Assembly: GCF_011745365.1 (NCBI RefSeq)
Contig: NW_024468915.1
Span: 412,653-476,652 of the forward strand
Direction of reading: 5' to 3'
DNA from: Cryphonectria parasitica EP155
Taxonomy: Eukaryota > Ascomycota > Sordariomycetes > Diaporthales > Cryphonectriaceae
Length of the DNA stretch: 64,000 nt
Program-made: the position numbers and the translations under genes
The notes under the pieces: generated by a model
Database searches by the model: none
The model's input: only the letters and a program-made list of their open reading frames with translations
Told to the model about the DNA's origin: nothing
In this document: positions 54,601-64,000 of the stretch, one piece after another
Position numbering within the stretch: position 1 is the stretch's first letter
Layout of the letters: each line of letters begins with the position of its first letter

Positions 54601-57041
54601 TTAGTTGAGCTTTTCCTCCGTATGCTCGCCAAGCTTGACCTTTTCGCCGTCCCCAAGATCGCTGCCGCTACCAGGCACACCGTGAGGCGACCCACGCAGC
54701 ATCTGGTTGAGTCCGATCTCCTGGTTGATCTCCTCCATGCGCTCGTAGTCTGCCTGGGCCGTACCTTCTGATCCGAAGATGACGTCCTACAAGAATAGGG
54801 GTGGTTAGTAGACAGTTCTTTTTCTTTCCTTCTGGTGGTAGACAGCTTTCTTGGTGACCACACCAGACCCTTGTGAGGGGAAAGGGTTTGGGATGCCAAG
54901 TTGGAAGAAGAAAGAGGGAAAGAGGGCAATGATAGCTATATGACCACTCACCATCTCCTCAAGAGTCAATCTCTTGGTCTCAGGGACGAAGAACCAGATG
55001 AATCCAGCGCCGATGAAGGTGAGCACGCCGAACAGGATATACGTCCCATACGGCATCGCTTCGAGCATATCAGGCGTGACTTGGCCGACAATGAAATTGT
55101 TCCTGTTGTGACGATTAATAAGAGATCTCAAGTCTCTCAGACAGTCTCGAAATTGCCTTCAATGACGCGAGTACGCAGACGGAAATTAGAAGAAAACCCT
55201 TACATCCAGTTGCTGGAAGCACCCAGAGAGACACCATAAGGTCGCGTGCTGAGGGGCCAGATCTCGGCAACGAGCTATTGAATACAACACATCTGTCAGA
55301 ATATTTCGACATAATTCGGAAAGGGGAAGAGGGATGGGTAGACTGACAATCCAAGCGCAGGGTCCGAAGGAGAACCCGAAGAACACGACGAAGAGCCAGA
55401 CCATGGCAGCTGCAGCCCATCCAGCAGCTGGCTGGGAGGCCCATTGGTCCATGTTCTTTGCGACAATGATGGCGATGATGATATGGCAGGTCTGGCCGAG
55501 CAAGATCAGTCATATACGTAACAGAGTTTTTAATAGTTTTAACACAATGTGATCAAGGGTCTCCCTCTGGGACAGACTTACAGCCACTAAAGAGAAACAA
55601 GTTAGTTACTGGCATATATTCTCATAATAAGGATTAGTAGAGATAAGAGGGTCTAACTTACTGCCAATAGCACCAACAGTGAGGACGGGTCGTCGACCGA
55701 CACGGTCAACCCAAAGAACAGCCGGAATCGTTGCGATGCTGTATTAAAAAGAAAGAAAGAAGAACCGAGTCAGCCCAGAACACACCAACAAAGCAGAAAC
55801 ATCCACTGCTTGGAATAAACTCACAACATCACAATGCCAACCACGCCGGTAGCCAACAAACTTGTCTCGGTGCTCCCCAGCCCCAGATCACTAAAGATAG
55901 TAGGGGCATAGTACAGCACGGCATTGATACCCGTCCACTGCTGGAAGAACATGGTGACAGTAGCCACAATGACCCTCCTGAACATGGGCCTCGTCTTGAA
56001 AAGCGCGCCGATGGCCACAAACTGCAGCTTGAACGTGTTCCACGCCGTCTGTTCGCGCAGGTGCGGAAAGTGCTCGGCGACAGTCCTCTTCTCGAACAGG
56101 CTCTGAGCCTTGATCTCGAGGAACTCGAGCTCCACCAGCTCGTGGTCCTGCGGCAGGCCGCGGAGGGTGGCGAGGACCTTGCGGGCCTCGGCCTCGCGGT
56201 CGTGGTGGACGAGCCATCTTGGAGAAAAGGGCATGAATAGCATGCCGAAGAAGAGGACCAGCGCGGGGGCAATTTGCAGACAGATGGGGACCAGCCACGC
56301 GGCGTCGCTCTGCGTGGCCAGCGAGGTGCCGCCAATGTAGTTTGTGCCGTAGTCGATCCAGAACGAGATCATGATGCCGAAGCAGATGGCAAGCTGCTGC
56401 AGCGCCACGAGCGCGCCACGGACTTCAGGCGGCGCGACCTCGGAGTTGTAGATGGGCACGATCATGGCCATAGAACCAACGCCCATACCGGTGATAAAGC
56501 GGCCCGCAAGGATCGAGTTGTGGCCTGCCGAGGTGATGGCGGTCGCCTGGATAATGACACCAACGACAAAGACCGTGACAGCGACGAGGATTCCGTACTT
56601 GCGAGAAATGGACTCGGCGAGGAAGCCGGACAGGAGGGTGCCCAGCCAAGCGCCCAGTTCGAGAATCGACGTCAGCCAGCCCTTGAGGGTTTGGGGAGCA
56701 TTGTCGTCCAGTGGGTCATAGGCGCCCATATCTATCGAGTCCAAAAATATTGTGTCAGCAGGTCGTTGAATTGATCAAGCAGAACACACACGCTTGAAGA
56801 GGAAGGAAAAGGAAAAAAGGATAGTGAGTAACCCACGCTCTTTGAAGGAGGGCATGGCGAGAACACCCGAGAACATTCCCTGATTGTAACCGTAGAGAAC
56901 ACCTCCGATGCAAGCAAATGCAGTGATGGCAAAGACACGTCCATTCTTCACCAAAGCCCTGGGCCCAGAGGCGCCCATAAGGGCCTGACGCCGCGACAGA
57001 GCCGCATCGTAAACGGCGGCGGTGTCACCACCAGCTACCAT
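54601..57041 (-). CDS. MFS sugar transporter (sugar/H+ symporter family)
   Basis: Eight exons: 57041-56837, 56731-55825, 55738-55662, 55586-55582 (5 nt), 55491-55348, 55274-55204, 55102-54952 and 54786-54601. All phases close, giving 581 residues. Sugar-porter hallmarks are in order: first helix with FACIGGVLYGYNQGMFSGVL, then GFLAESISRKYG, AGRFITGMGVGSMAMIVPIY with SEVAPPEVRG, FMPFSPRWLV, FFQQWTGINAVLYYAPTIF, WVDRVGRRPVL, GFSFGPCAWILVAEIWPLSTR and the C-terminal FVPETKRLTLEEM. These are the signatures of 12-helix plasma-membrane hexose or polyol transporters. The substrate is not deducible. The 5-nt exon 4 (TGGCT) is required to rebuild AIGMATCHIIIA. I start at the ATG giving MVAGGDTAAV, since the upstream codons begin only with TTG. 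Confidence 0.95.
55582..55586 (-). other. 5-nt microexon of the sugar transporter gene
   Basis: Sense sequence TTTAG|TGGCT|GTAAGT. It joins GGC-A (exon 3) to ACC (exon 5) so that the codons read Gly-Met-Ala-Thr. Without it the frame breaks directly after exon 3. Confidence 0.85.
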
Positions 57042-60000
57042 CTTGATACACAAGGGATGTTCTATGGTAAGTGAGTGGTTGGAAGCCGTGTAGACTTGCT
57101 CGACTCAGAATCGCGGGGGACAAGACAGCGCGCACAATGATATGCGTTGACGAGAAGGGCCGACAAGAGGAGGAGCCAGCAGAGCAGCGATGATCTCTTT
57201 CTCCAAAAAAGAAAGGCCGTGTGTCTGATTTTATGTCACTCAGTAGCTGTGCCCTCGTCGTATATCCGGATCTTCTACCGAGGATGGTAGCATATACTCG
57301 ACGCAATAATGATATCGGGGGTAATAATTAGACCGGCGTCACGACTGACTCCTCTACAGACAGAGCTTGAGTGCCACCCGCACAGGCCATGGAAGCTCTT
57401 GATGGAGAGGTGAGCCCCTCGCCATCCTCGGCGCCTTTCCACATCATCCCCTGCTATTCAGAGGCCAGACCGTCAAGTGCCATCCAGTCGTACGATCACA
57501 CGCTGACGAGGCAGGCTTGTCTCGGTCCCTACAAGGGTGAGGGGTAAAGTGCGAAGCGTATCCGATGCTATTCTCCCGGACCCACTGACAGGAGTCCTGG
57601 CTGGCGTTTCTTGAGATCTGCATGCATGTTTCCCGCTTGGCCTGAATGCAACCCAAAGGCTTACTACACAACAGCACACGAGCCAAGAGATCAACACTTT
57701 TTGTTGAGGTTCGACTTCGAGAAGAAGAGAGAGACAGAGAGACAGAGAGGACAAATAGCAATCAGCTCTTCCTCGCTGCCCAGATAGGACTCTCATGTCC
57801 TCCCTCTCTAGGGATCACTGGTCCTCAGGAGTCCAGCAAGATATCGGTCAATGCCAACTGTCGAGTCTTCGCCAAAGAGCCTCCGCCAAGGACCTGTGGT
57901 GGGGCATACTGACTGGGTGCGGAGCATTTTCGTGGCACATGGAAGCTCTTAGCCGGGCTCAATATGTCTGGGGCAGCATTTAGCCTAAATTTCCCCAGGC
58001 TGACCCCATAATGATCTCGGCGCACACAGCGCGCTTGCGGTTAATCAACTCATTACATAGACGCGGGTCCTGAGAGTGTTGCCGTTGTCCTGGGTTCGGG
58101 TGCCTCGAGATAATGCGTTAGAACCCTACGGTGAGCTCGGAAGAGCACATAGCAAGTGGCGGGACGCGTGACACCATCTCTTTCGGCCCTTTTGTTCTGT
58201 ATCGGCGCTAGGTGGATAATATCAAGTGATACTATCAAGGTGTTCCATTGGGAGATTGGCAGGTTGCTATGGCTGCGTCTGGCAGCTAAAGCCCTGGATC
58301 TCTTGATGGATCGCTTTGTTCTCCGGGTAGAACTGTCTGGTGGCTTGAGATGTCGACTGAGACCTCGGCCGGTGCTCAAGACATGTTTCTTTTTTAGCCG
58401 GTATCGCCGTCGTGCTGCGGCTTTCTGGGGCTGACTACTTACTAGCCTTGACCATCTATCAGTTTTTGATCATATTGAAACACCAGAGCAACGAGTATCT
58501 TATTTGTCGCAGCTATTTCTGGTCCAGCAAAATAAGCAGCAAACAGCGATGCGCTGCTGAGTAGCCGAGGTCATTCTCTCGTGACACTGTTACACACCTG
58601 CAGAGTGATTGGCCGTACAATCCAACTGGGGCTGAGCTCCCGTAGCGCGGTGATTACCCCCCCCCCCCCAAAGAACAGTCTCATGCAGAAGCTGAACAGA
58701 CGCATCTGACCCCAATCTTCAGATTTCGATGGCGAGTTCTCTCGTATAAAAGGAACTGCGCTTCTGGGTATAAAAAGAAAACGCAATTTCGGTCGCTCTG
58801 TGCCCTTGGGCGTGACGTTCTCTACCAACCAAGCTTCTGCCCTGAAACCCTCGGGGCTTGGGTGCGGCTGGCGGCGCCAATGTCGGGGGCGTGAGACTCA
58901 TACTTGCAGCAGGATTCTGGTGTTCTTGCATTGGGAATCATGTGGTCTAGCCTTTTGCTGAACGTTGCAGTGATACGACGTCGCAGTGACAGCGTTATTC
59001 AGCACCACTCGATCAATGCAGCAGCAAAAGGCGAATCCAGACTGGTTTCCTACCGTGTGGTTCATGCTTGGGCGACAGCCAGCTTTATATCGCAACCATG
59101 CTCGATCCAAGCTCCAAGGCGGGCCTACAAGCCATGGCCTCTGATGGTCGTTCGCGATGGACAACAAAGGCCTTGGGCAAGCCAGCTTTGACCAAAGTGA
59201 TGACAACCGAGATAGGAGACTCCGGGACGATGTAGCCAGGCGGTCCGCACGGGTGCCCACGACCAAACCATCCAGCCTCGTCTGCCAGGACCAACTTGGG
59301 CCCATAGCTCTCCAGACGTACTCCAGCTCGCGGGACTGGCGACCAAGGGAGACCCATAACATCAAAGAAAGGCAGATGCGCTTGAAAGCTAGCCATTGTT
59401 GAGAATTGCATACAAAAGCAATGTGAAAGGGGGGGGGGAGGAAAGCGAGGGAAGAGAGGTGAGTGAGGTAGGATGAGATCACTTACTAGGCGGAGGATTA
59501 CGCCAATTTCCGATGGACGCAGGCTGTCGCCCTTCTCCTGGCGCTCCAGCGTCGCCCGCCATCTAACACTCGACTCGAATGATGGCCTCCAGAGAGAGGA
59601 GGCTCACAAGTGGCCTTTACGATGTTGTGTGTGCGCCGCCTGCTGAGACCAAAAAAGCATCAGAGATTTGCACTTGTAGACAACCACTGTGGGTCTCTTT
59701 ACCTGGGATTTTGACCAATCCTTGTTCAGCCCAGGCCATAGTAATAGGACGTTGTGGATGCTGGCGAAGCCTTGAATAGAAGTGGTCACCTAAAAGGTCG
59801 TTTCCAGGCGAATAGAATGCGGGATCAGACGAGACAGTCCCAGAGAGGCGGCCACCATGATTAGGTTGTTGAAGGGGTGGGTGGGCAGGCAGGATGCAGC
59901 CGATCATCATATTCTGGGTCCCGGCCGAAACCACAACCTGCCTTGCCGTGAAGTTGCAGAAACAGATGAAGGGAAAACAAACAAACAAACATTTGTGTCG

Positions 60001-63000
60001 TGTTTGTTGCTAAAGAAAGCCGGAGGATGAGCGGGTCTCCCGGCCGAGACAAAGAGGGTCGAGATCTGTAGGCCATGACCGTGCAGTGGGGCCTTTCCGA
60101 GCAAGATCTGCTGCCCACGTCATCCATGCGAACGTCCAGAACCTCTTCAGACAAATCCCACAACATCAGCCTCCGGAACAGGTTTCTGGATGCAGTCTGA
60201 GACGTCGCGCTTCTGTTGCCCAATTCGGTGACTAACCAGGACCGAGCGTTGGTGTGTAGGATGAGGAACACCAAGCAACAAGCATGAAGCCGTCATCAAA
60301 ATTGTCCCGATGCAGATCGCAGATTGTAGGATGTCCCTAGGCCCAAGTAAACGGTCTAGAGTGTGGCACCTGAGATCTGGTGCGACAGCGGGAACGCTGA
60401 TGAGCATGAAAGGATGAGCCATGGACATGGACATGCGTATGAGCGTGTCTATACGCAGTAGTGGGTGTCGTAGTGGAGGGAGACAGGGGTTTCATCAGCT
60501 CATGCAGCTTGTCATCCTCCCTCCAAAGAACCTTGTTTCCAGATCGGGTCCTAGTTGATCTGAGGTTACGATCCAGAGATGAGAGAACGGGTGCCTAGAA
60601 ATGGAAATAGAGTCCAAATTACGCAATTGCACAGAACTGTCGTGAATAGACAGAGAGCCCGTCTAGCCCACTGGCCGGGCTCCATGGTGTGCTGTATAGA
60701 GTATACCTGTGGGGTGGAGAGGAGGGACATCGAGCCCATCGCTGTCGAGAAGACTCTCTCGGGGAACGGCTCTTGGTTGCCATGTTGCTAGACATCTGGC
60801 CAGGCCGAGCCACACGGTGCATGGGCCTGGACGAGAAAGATGGCGGGCCTTTCCGGCAGCCATTGCTTCCCACCTCGACGTTTTTCCCTTCTGTCTTCAT
60901 AATCCGCCAAGATATCGTGTCACTCTATATGGCTTGTTTCTTTCTCGTGTTTGCATGGTGCAGCATGTAATCTGGGGTTTCTGACCAACATGCAGCCACC
61001 CGCATGAACTTTTCTGCTCCTGCTGTCAGTCGCGGTGACGATGATGTCTGTAGTGGTGAGGGTGTTGTTGGGCTAGGCATGGGTAAAGGGTTGTGTGGGC
61101 GGAGGAGGGATTGCAGACGATGGATTTCACCAGGCAAGCCACAGAAGCTAAGGAAAAGAGAAAGAAACAAAAGAGGTAATTAAAAAAAACAACAAATAAA
61201 CAGTGTTGGTAAGCATGGATGAGAGGAAGGAGGAGATACCAGGTATCCTCGCCCCAATACTGGGTAAGATGGTGCTTGCCATACTTTTCGGGAGTTTTTT
61301 CTTAGTAATTCGGCCTGGAGAAGGCATAATAGAAGGAAGGCATTAATCTGATGTGGATTCATCTACCACTGCCCAACGCTGCTGCCGTCATAAAAATATG
61401 ACTGCACTAAGCTGTGGCTAGCCTAGCGCAGACTGTACCGGCAATTTATAGACGCGCGCCTGCCATTTGTACAGCGATGCCTGTACCAAACAGACCCCTG
61501 CTGGAACCGGGGTAGCTTAGTAGCTTTCTAAGCTTGTTTTCCCCTGGAGCGATGGATGGGAAGGAGGTGAGATGATGTTACTGTCGTAAGCTCACACAGT
61601 TGCTGCCATCAACAAAATTGCACACCGTACAAGACCAAAAAATGGACACGAGGTCCAAAAGTGCAGATTGGTTTACCTAATCCAAGATCCATCATCCACG
61701 TTATTTGTTGTCTTTTTTTGTTGTTGTTTCAAAATTGAATCGAGGCTGTGTAGCTCCAGACCTGCTCTTCTCTCTGTGCACCGTTTTGCTACCGTTTTGC
61801 CAAGCCGACAACGAAAGGGACCTGTAGCATGGATCGACCGTCCCACATCTCACTACGACATAGCCTGTCCTGTTCAGCGGTTATTCGAACCACACAGCAT
61901 GGCACTGGCTGCAGCAGACGCATACTTGCCCCACTCAGCAAGTTCCCCGAGGTCGTTCTCGGTACCACGGCGGCTCCAAGGTCCAGCTTCAGGTCCAGGT
62001 TCTTGACCCAGGTCCACTTGGCCCCAGGCAACTGTCTCCCCCCCCCCCATCCGTGCGCTGTGCGCGCATCCACCACAATGTCAAAGTTCGCGCTTCTCTA
62101 GAAGACGCGAAAGAGTGAGGCAGAGAAAGAGGAGGGTCGACAGAGGTTCGACTGATATGTCCTGAAGAGAGTTGGATCCGGCGCCTCCGCTCTGGCGCAG
62201 ATCCTGAGATTCCTCGCCCGATCCATAGTGTCGAAAACACCACAGGCATGCAATTAAAGCTTTGATCCGCATCTCATCTCGCCATGCATCATTCTGGCAC
62301 AGCTTCGCGATACGCCTCAGGGCGTCAGGGTCAACGGGTGTAACGGAGCTTAGAGCCCTGCCCACTCAAGCGCCGTTTTTGTCTCGACTCCCCTCGATCG
62401 GACCTCGCAGTCCATCCGATAGGTGCTGGTCCTGCCCCACCAGCTGAGCACCGTCTCACGCGATGTGATGGCATGCTACTGCTGCTACTGCTGCTGCTGC
62501 TGCGGTACGATACTACAGTGGGTACGATGGTACTCGTTCCGTGCATCCGTCCCACGGGTCGGTCTCATGGGTTCCTCCCATGAATGATGGGTCAAGGCCA
62601 TCGACGCACACCTCGACCACCTTCGGACCATCAGTGAAACAATGTTTCCCAAGGGCGGCCACTCAGGAGGCCATGCATGTCGACTGACCCCTCCCCCCCA
62701 TCTGCTGTTCACCCCTCGCTGCTGTTTAGCCGCGGGTCGATGCCGCCACAACACTGCAATATCTCGGGGCTCTCTTCACCCGCCTATCGCCTGCAATCTC
62801 AATAGACGCCCGGCGGCTGTTACACTTGACGCTCCGCCCCACGGTTTCTACAACGTCGTTGGGTCTTCGTCTTAAAGTTTCTTCTACTGCAACAGTGAGT
62901 GTGTGCACATTTTGTGTGCTATCCATGGAGGAGGGGGCCGTGGCGGGGCGGTTACAAAATGCTCATTTCCCTGCTCTCTCATACTCGGTGAGCTTATCTC

Positions 63001-64000
63001 TCTCTCTCAGATCAGATCTGTCTGCTATTTTTGATCCAATCCGGTTCCTCTCAAAGCCCCCAGCCTCGCCTGCCGCTGTCCTTTTGCAGTAGCAGCCTCA
63101 CCTGATCTAAACCAAGTTGGGGCATGACAGGGCCCACCCAGACTAAGTCACCAAAAACAAAAGATCCTCCCAGTCATCTCAATCTCCCCGGACCCATCTT
63201 TGGCGAAGGATGCTTCCAGGAAGGTCTCTCTCTCTCTCTCTGTGTGTGTGCGTGTTTCTCTGTACTACGCACAGGCCGCAAGCTTACGGGCAGCGAGGGT
63301 GTGGAGTTACTGGGTACTGCACGCCATGGACTCCCCTTTGGGATGCTCAAAATGTCTATTCCCATCTCGGCTGTTCATGCTCAGTCATCGGTGTCGCATC
63401 CTACCGTTTCCTACTGCCCTGGGCTTGCCAGTGGCTCCAGGCTCGAGCTCCACAATGACACAATACAACAGGCGGCCGCGCAGAGAGTTGTGCACTTAAT
63501 TTTTCTGTTCTTACCAAGTTGGGCCGACTTTGACTCTATTCCTGCCGTTTTGCCCTTTTTGTTACTTGTGTTGCTGTGGCATCCGATGACACCCAACACA
63601 AACATAGCACAACAGGGAAGTACAGCACGGACGGGGGACCCCCTGGACGACGCTGAACCTGGTGGGTGGGCAATGTAGCATCCACATTCTCGCGCCTCCG
63701 CCGTGTACCTGCATACGCTGAGCCTTTAGCCGCCCCCCTCCGCGGCTCGACAGCTCGTTCAACCGCGAGACATGCATACAGCACTTTGTACCGCCTCTTC
63801 ATGCGAGGACCCTTGCGGTAGCAGTCTTGGCCCATTCTAGCCGCCCGATATCAGACAGACGCCGTATTCGAAACCTGCCAGCCAATGTTGGCGGCCCTCT
63901 GATGCTCCACAGCTGCCAGCAGATACACCATCACCGTTTCATGACCGCAGCCGCCGCCAACATCAACCCTGGTTTCATGTGGACTACAATGTACCAATTC
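57042..64000. other. 7-kb region without an intact gene
   Basis: This is the sugar-transporter promoter and beyond, up to the right edge. It contains a C13 run (58657-58669), a G10 run (59429-59438), a C11 run (62038-62048), a (CTG)n tract (about 62476-62502), the near-palindrome GTACGATGGTAC (62522-62533), a (CT)n(GT)n tract near 63225-63255 and a broken coding stretch (58900-60434). I see no complete gene, tRNA or mobile-element terminus, though an intron-rich gene could be missed by eye. Confidence 0.45.
58900..60434 (-). pseudogene. Broken coding stretch, possibly a decayed or intron-rich gene
   Basis: On the minus strand several frame segments look like protein but are not mutually in phase. 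An ATG frame from 60434 contains a hydrophobic helix-like segment (DILQSAICIGTILMTASCLL). A segment near 60250-60100 (NLFRRLMLWDLSEEVLDVRM) and one near 59880-59800 (NNLIMVAASLGLSRLIPHSI) follow. Near 59570-59486 a strongly coding-like stretch (RWRATLERQEKGDSLRPSEI GVILRL) ends at a good donor (CTA|GTAAGT), and may join in phase 0 to sequence from about 59383. I cannot assemble a full protein and recognise no family. A pseudogene and an undetected multi-exon gene are both possible. Confidence 0.3.

Noticed and set aside
63124..63678. 184-codon plus-strand frame near the right edge
   Set aside because: Contains a CT/GT microsatellite translated as Ser/Leu/Cys/Val runs; no coding character.

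Overview
This window is nuclear DNA from a filamentous ascomycete (Pezizomycotina, most likely a Sordariomycete). Genes sit on both strands and are broken by short introns of about 45-180 bp with GTRNGT donors and YAG/AAG acceptors. There are no operons or ribosome-binding sites. Start codons follow pyrimidine-rich leaders, intergenic spaces are 0.2-7 kb long and rich in microsatellites, and the gene content is typically fungal: GPI-anchor machinery, a Cet1-type RNA triphosphatase, a 2EXR protein and a kelch/BTB protein resembling Ral2. I saw no rRNA, tRNA, transposase, reverse transcriptase or CRISPR array.

Layout. 1-137 (-): one exon of a gene leaving the left edge, possibly an MFS transporter. 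2058-2686 (+): small unidentified two-exon gene. 3669-6908 (-): kelch/BTB protein. 6.9-12.3 kb: long gene-free interval. 12363-13361 (-): 1-Cys peroxiredoxin. 14683-16771 (-): Fat1-type very-long-chain acyl-CoA synthetase/transporter. 18969-20831 (+): GPI transamidase subunit PIG-S/Gpi17. 21057-21850 (-) and 22337-23418 (+): a divergent pair, a CinA/PncC-like protein and a PPPDE-like thiol peptidase. 24333-25733 (-): secreted Leu/Pro tandem-repeat protein. 25.7-29.1 kb: non-coding, with a decayed coding patch. 29105-30384 (+): secreted SGNH/GDSL esterase. 30958-34106 (-): mRNA-capping RNA 5'-triphosphatase with a very long Q/P-rich N-terminus. 36182-39882 (+): proteasome subunit Rpn2. 41067-44950 (+): unrecognised nuclear-type protein with a tandem zinc-finger array. 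47193-48832 (+): Ser/Thr-rich single-pass membrane protein. 49.6-50.9 kb: a doubtful small gene and a frameshifted remnant. 51229-52599 (-): 2EXR protein. 52.6-54.6 kb: AT-rich spacer. 54601-57041 (-): MFS sugar transporter with eight exons, one of 5 nt. 57-64 kb: no intact gene, with one stretch of broken coding.

Most identified genes are housekeeping functions (redox defence, lipid activation, GPI anchoring, mRNA capping, proteasome) and do not form one pathway or a secondary-metabolite cluster. The features most worth a second look are the zinc-array protein with two ubiquitin-tail-like RLGxRGG motifs, the secreted Leu/Pro repeat protein, the 5-nt microexon, and a recurrent intergenic near-palindrome GTACTNNGGTAC. 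Exon boundaries were worked out by hand from splice consensus and reading phase. Where all phases close and family motifs cross the junctions I give high confidence.
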